Below, piece by piece: positions 5,731 to 8,912 of a stretch of 8,912 bases of DNA. The stretch lies in the NCBI GenBank assembly GCA_011065065.1, contig JAAKFL010000076.1, positions 1 through 8,912 on the forward strand, given 5' to 3'. The position numbers and the translations under genes were made by a program. The stretch is from Chlamydiota bacterium. GTDB taxonomy: Bacteria > Chlamydiota > Chlamydiia > Chlamydiales > SLFE01. Position 1 is the first letter of the stretch. Each line of letters begins with the position of its first letter. The notes under the pieces were generated by a model. The model saw nothing but the letters and a program-made list of their open reading frames with translations. It did no database searches and was not told the DNA's origin.

Positions 5731-6526
5731 AAAACTGGATGACGATCAGCTTATCAATGAAGGGTTTAGTAAAAATCCTCGCCCATTCATTTTATGGTTC
5801 TTTATATTAGCACTACTCATTTTAGGGATTTTGAGTCTCCAATGGAGTTTGAAAGAATACCTTGAAGAAAAAATCTGCGAGAGCCCTTTTCATCGTGTGA
5901 CGAATCGGGAAATGTCGTTATTCCTATGGCAAAATCCAGAATTTATGCGCGCCCATGTTGCGAAAAAGTCTGGCTATCTGCCCAATTTTCAGTACTTGGA
6001 TAAGGTGTCGGTTGAACCACAATTCGCTGATGATTTCGTGGTGGCTCCGCCGGAAATCCTGTTCCTTTATCATACCTGGAATCGGCAAGTCGGGGATCTT
6101 TACATCCCACGTCCCATTAACCCTGCTGAGTTTCAAGAGTTCCTCGCTTACGCAGAGGAATGGCAGCCTCAATACTGGGACGAGGCGATGGGGAATTACA
6201 TTCAGCTTGTCGAGAACCTTTCGTCTAATGAGTCTGATCTCAACGAACATCTCCCCCTTGAAGTGAAACAGGCGTTCCAAGGCTGGAAAAACTATACCCA
6301 GGAAGGGGATCAAATTCAGAATATCCAGCCTACTTATGAGCAAATGAGGCGCTTCCTTAAAAAATATCCCACCTATGCCCGGAATTATTGGAAAAATGTC
6401 GTGTCGGTGAAATATTTGCAGACTTTAGAGGATGGGAATCCACAGGATATTATCCCTAAAGTAGAGCTTTCCGCTTTCTTAAAGGTCGCATTTTTCAACG
6501 ACCAAATGTCACTGAAAAATCAGTAA
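5720..6526 (+). CDS. Single-TM envelope protein of unknown function (268 aa)
   Basis: The ATG at 5720 overlaps the end of the DUF1207 gene (stop 5728-5730) by 11 bases, which implies coupled translation. A TTG at 5708 in the same frame would add only four residues and is less likely. Residues 1-21 are charged and polar. Residues 22-42 form one strong membrane segment (PFILWFFILALLILGILSLQ region), so it is probably an inner-membrane anchor with the remaining 225 residues on the periplasmic side. Positive charges flank the segment on the N-side (K18, R21), but acidic residues precede them, so topology is uncertain. The soluble part is rich in tryptophan, tyrosine and proline (FLWQNPEF, LYHTWNRQVGDLYIPRPINP, WQPQYWDEAM) and has a C-terminal helical part (about 205-260). 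I do not recognise the family. Its pairing with an outer-membrane barrel protein suggests a shared envelope role. Confidence 0.8.
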   Translation: MDTKKLDDDQLINEGFSKNPRPFILWFFILALLILGILSLQWSLKEYLEEKICESPFHRVTNREMSLFLWQNPEFMRAHVAKKSGYLPNFQYLDKVSVEPQFADDFVVAPPEILFLYHTWNRQVGDLYIPRPINPAEFQEFLAYAEEWQPQYWDEAMGNYIQLVENLSSNESDLNEHLPLEVKQAFQGWKNYTQEGDQIQNIQPTYEQMRRFLKKYPTYARNYWKNVVSVKYLQTLEDGNPQDIIPKVELSAFLKVAFFNDQMSLKNQ

Positions 6527-6562
6527 TTAAAAACATCCTGTTAATATATGAGTGTTTTTAAT
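6526..6562 (+). terminator. Possible weak terminator after the envelope operon
   Basis: ATTAAAAACA (6526-6535) and TGTTTTTAAT (6553-6562) form a perfect 10-bp stem over a 17-base loop, starting at the last base of the stop codon. The stem is AT-rich and there is no separate U tract, so efficiency is doubtful. Confidence 0.3.
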
Positions 6563-6578
6563 AAATATTATATAAACC

Positions 6579-6596
6579 TTAATAATTAATTATTAA
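6579..6596. promoter_or_regulatory. 18-bp AT palindrome upstream of the ADP-ribosyltransferase gene
   Basis: TTAATAATTAATTATTAA is a perfect 18-bp palindrome about 48 bases before the ATG at 6644; a second one, ATTAATATTAAT, lies at 6609-6620. They could bind a regulator or nucleoid protein. In this very AT-rich 117-base gap some palindromy is expected by chance, and the promoter itself is ambiguous (several TATAAT-like words). Confidence 0.3.
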
Positions 6597-6643
6597 TACA
6601 GTGAGAGAATTAATATTAATACTAATATATGGAGGATCATAAT

Positions 6644-8749
6644 ATGCTTAATACAATTCATTCTGTGAATCATCTCCCTATTCAAAATAGGGCTCATGTC
6701 ACACCTAGAATTGACCCTAAGTCAGCAAAAACAGCGAAAATCATCAATAACATGGCCCATGCAATCAAAATGGCACCCATGGCGGCAAAGCCATTGTCTC
6801 GTGCTGATGATACGGAAAAAAAATATTCTGATCGCTTTTATGACCAGTATGTTCCTTTTCAAGAGGTTGTCGACCTCGGTTTGGAGAACCGGAGTGATGA
6901 AGCGCATATTCCTCTCATGAATTTAGTGAAGAATGAAATGGGTCTCGATATCGAAAATGTTGTTCTGAAGGATCTTCACAAGCTTGTGAAAAAACTGTAT
7001 CCCCATAAGAGTCATCAGGAAATCCAAGGGATTATTGATAATGCCCAAAGATTAGCCGGGAGAGATCCAAAAAAGCTGCTTAAGAAAATTATTGAAGAAA
7101 AGATCGTTCGTGATCAGGGGACATATAATTCTCTGGTTAAGCGTTATAACCGTCAAAAGAGAAAGACTTATGTGTCGAAGAATGATGCGATGAAATTGGC
7201 GCAAGAGGCGGGAAAAATTCTTCCTCTTGAACAGTACAATAAAATCCTTTCTGAATTTATTGGAAAAAATGTTTCCAGACTTTCTGAATCTAAGCTTAGG
7301 GCAGAATTAGGTAAGATTCAATCTGGAAAAAGATGGTTGATTTTGGCTCAATCTCTTCTCAAGGGGTTCGATAAAGAGCCATCTATTGGCTTAAAAAAAT
7401 ATTTCAATACTGCGAATGATGCCTATGGAAAATTGGTATTAGATGAGTATCTTTCAAATCCAACACGGAAAGCAGAGTTGTCAGAAAAGATCCAACAATG
7501 GACAGCGCGTCAAGTGGCGTTTGAGATTCGCGATATTCTCGATAAAAAGTACGGAATTTTCCGAGAAAGATATTTGAATTCTTTTGAAGAGTCTCTATAT
7601 GAGTGTCTGTTGAAAAAGGACACCCCAGAATTTGTTCCAGCGTTAACATATTTGACTGAAAATGAAATGGTATTGTCTCCTTCCGATACTCAAACAACTT
7701 TTACGGATCTTTTGATGACGCAATTTAAAGGAGAAAGAGTGGGTAAAATATTTAATCCACAGACTCTGAGTGATGAAGAATTTGTCGGTGAAGTGAAAAG
7801 TCGACTCAATAATCTGTTAATGGAGAAATTGAAAGAGACGCAAAGTCATTATATTCATCAATACGATGGATTGATCGAGCATTATGCTCCAGCAACGATA
7901 CGGGGGCTTCACGATGTGGATGATGATGTGGTTAAAAATTTAGCTGTGGAAGGGGATTATTCTTCGGTATACGACATTTTCAATAATGAAGTGAGTTCAG
8001 GCGCGCGAAAAAGTTTGTATGCGTTAGGACATACAGGAGCTAGTAATCGCTCAACGACATTAAATTTCAATATCGCTTCCTATTTTGCGACAGCTCACGG
8101 ATTAAAATCTGGGACACCAGAAAGTGTTTGGTTTATGATTTACGAGCCACAGGAAGCGCTTTATATGAGTGAAATAGAATCGGCGGGTGCGTGGAAAGAA
8201 GCCGAAGTTGTCATGCCTCATCTGGGTGCTAAAAAGTTCTTGGGTGCTGTGAAATTCGTTGTCGATAAAAGCAAGACGAATTCAAAAAATATTGTCTTGA
8301 AACCTGTTGATGGATTTTTGTCTGACAAGGCTAAAAGCGGAGAGTTTGACAAAGCGGGTATGGTCGGAGAACTTAAGCAGGTCTTTGACTATGCTCAGCA
8401 TTTCGAGAAAAGAGTCGAGGGTTCACCAGGTATCCTTAAAGTGAAGCGTCATCCTAAAGATCCTAAGAGTACAATGTCTCGAGTGGAAAAGATTGCCCAA
8501 CACAATTTGATTCAGCAATTTGTTGAGGGAATTAGTCGTTATCCCAATGAGTTTGTGCATCAGGTTCTTCCGAAGAAGGATTTGCCTGCGAATCAGGCAG
8601 AATACTTGGCTGAACGGGCTAAGCAAAGAGCCTTTGTGGATCGGGAGGACGATCAGAGGCGGCTTGAGCGATTGCAGAAAGAGCGTGAAAAGCATTTGGC
8701 CCTTTCAGAGAATTATTGGGACAAGCATAACGTGACTTGGATTAATTAA
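6644..8749 (+). CDS. Putative effector with R-S-E ADP-ribosyltransferase domain (701 aa)
   Basis: The start at 6644 is set by GGAGG (6631-6635) eight bases upstream; the in-frame ATG at 6629 overlaps that site. Residues about 400-545 show the ordered signature of arginine-type mono-ADP-ribosyltransferases (ExoS/SpvB/VIP2-like). It comprises R420 in APATIRGLHDV; an S-T-T in place of S-T-S at 470-472 followed by LNFNIASYFA, as in the usual 'STS....A.yFa'; and an E-x-E, EAE at 519-521 in WKEAEVVMP, followed by AKKFLGAVKFV like the usual 'kF.V..v' end strand. Such enzymes transfer ADP-ribose from NAD+ to host proteins. Residues 1-400 are mainly helical and lysine-rich, unrecognised; 645-690 is a highly charged probable coiled coil. 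There is no Sec signal; the N-terminus is polar and rich in N, H, T and A, which suits type III secretion (inference). The target is unknown. Family assignment is by eye. Confidence 0.85.
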   Translation: MLNTIHSVNHLPIQNRAHVTPRIDPKSAKTAKIINNMAHAIKMAPMAAKPLSRADDTEKKYSDRFYDQYVPFQEVVDLGLENRSDEAHIPLMNLVKNEMGLDIENVVLKDLHKLVKKLYPHKSHQEIQGIIDNAQRLAGRDPKKLLKKIIEEKIVRDQGTYNSLVKRYNRQKRKTYVSKNDAMKLAQEAGKILPLEQYNKILSEFIGKNVSRLSESKLRAELGKIQSGKRWLILAQSLLKGFDKEPSIGLKKYFNTANDAYGKLVLDEYLSNPTRKAELSEKIQQWTARQVAFEIRDILDKKYGIFRERYLNSFEESLYECLLKKDTPEFVPALTYLTENEMVLSPSDTQTTFTDLLMTQFKGERVGKIFNPQTLSDEEFVGEVKSRLNNLLMEKLKETQSHYIHQYDGLIEHYAPATIRGLHDVDDDVVKNLAVEGDYSSVYDIFNNEVSSGARKSLYALGHTGASNRSTTLNFNIASYFATAHGLKSGTPESVWFMIYEPQEALYMSEIESAGAWKEAEVVMPHLGAKKFLGAVKFVVDKSKTNSKNIVLKPVDGFLSDKAKSGEFDKAGMVGELKQVFDYAQHFEKRVEGSPGILKVKRHPKDPKSTMSRVEKIAQHNLIQQFVEGISRYPNEFVHQVLPKKDLPANQAEYLAERAKQRAFVDREDDQRRLERLQKEREKHLALSENYWDKHNVTWIN

Positions 8750-8763
8750 TTTCTTGGAGCCCC

Positions 8764-8912
8764 GAGCGGCTATCGCCGCTAATATCGTAAAGTAAACACA
8801 GTAGGGCTGGAAGCCCGGCATATGTCAGCCCAGGCAGTAGCGGAGCGGAGGCCTGGGAAAGTATTCCTAAAATATCAAAGCCCTGAAAGGGTGACATAAG
8901 CCGCGGTCAATG
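8764..8912. repeat. Hairpin-rich GC-biased intergenic repeat (runs off window)
   Basis: No gene is visible. Four hairpins occur in 130 bases: AGCGGC/GCCGCT with a TATC loop (8765-8780), GGGCT/AGCCC with GGA (8804-8816), CCCAGGC/GCCTGGG with a 15-base loop (8829-8857), and CCCT/AGGG with GAA (8881-8891), followed by GTGACATAAG. The units GGGCTGGAAGCCCGGCAT and GCCCTGAAAGGGTGACAT are alike in build. The stretch is more GC-rich than its surroundings. The first hairpin could help end the ADP-ribosyltransferase transcript but no U tract follows. I read it as an interspersed repeat element, probably continuing beyond the window. Confidence 0.6.

Noticed and set aside
5924..6343. 139-codon open frame on the minus strand
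   Set aside because: It lies wholly inside the plus-strand TM protein gene, which has operon context and a clear TM segment; no ribosome-binding site or recognisable domain supports the antisense frame.
6629..6643. Upstream ATG for the ADP-ribosyltransferase gene
   Set aside because: It overlaps the GGAGG site that correctly serves the ATG at 6644.
8765..8780. Rho-independent terminator after the ADP-ribosyltransferase gene
   Set aside because: The GC hairpin is followed by AATATCG, not a U tract; better read as part of the repeat block.

Overview
The window most likely comes from an environmental, amoeba-associated member of the Chlamydiae (Parachlamydiales, Parachlamydiaceae-like). This rests on three recognitions made without a database. 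A minus-strand protein combines an F-box with a C-terminal domain I recognise from Parachlamydiaceae multi-gene families. A DUF1207 outer-membrane-type protein belongs to a family first described in chlamydiae. A small bilobed membrane protein looks like an inclusion membrane (Inc) protein. The base composition is AT-rich, with interspersed palindromic repeats.

Layout. 1-1542: two tandem minus-strand F-box paralogues; the first is cut by the window edge. Between them lie a run of CCAAG heptamers and two small hairpins. 1543-1863: a divergent intergenic region with sigma70-like promoters facing both ways, a 14-bp stem-loop and a possible operator. 1864-2112: a small secreted protein. 2224-3789: a 521-aa protein with a plausible degenerate BTB/POZ domain and a leucine-rich segment. 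3988-4407: an Inc-like two-TM protein bracketed by two same-orientation copies of a GATAGGGGTCAGACGTGAC palindromic repeat. 4564-4636: a minus-strand tRNA with a CAU anticodon. 4759-6526: a translationally coupled pair, a cysteine-rich DUF1207 barrel protein and a single-TM protein. 6644-8749: a 701-aa putative effector carrying an R-S-E ADP-ribosyltransferase signature. 8760-8912: hairpin-rich repeat DNA running off the end.

Reading it together: this looks like a host-interaction locus. It holds mimics of ubiquitin-ligase adaptors (F-box for SCF, possible BTB for Cul3), a possible inclusion-membrane protein, outer-envelope proteins and a putative ADP-ribosylating toxin, with small mobile-type repeats between them. 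The ADP-ribosyltransferase is the most striking item. Its call rests on three ordered motifs and needs structural or enzymatic confirmation. Secretion and host targets are inference throughout.
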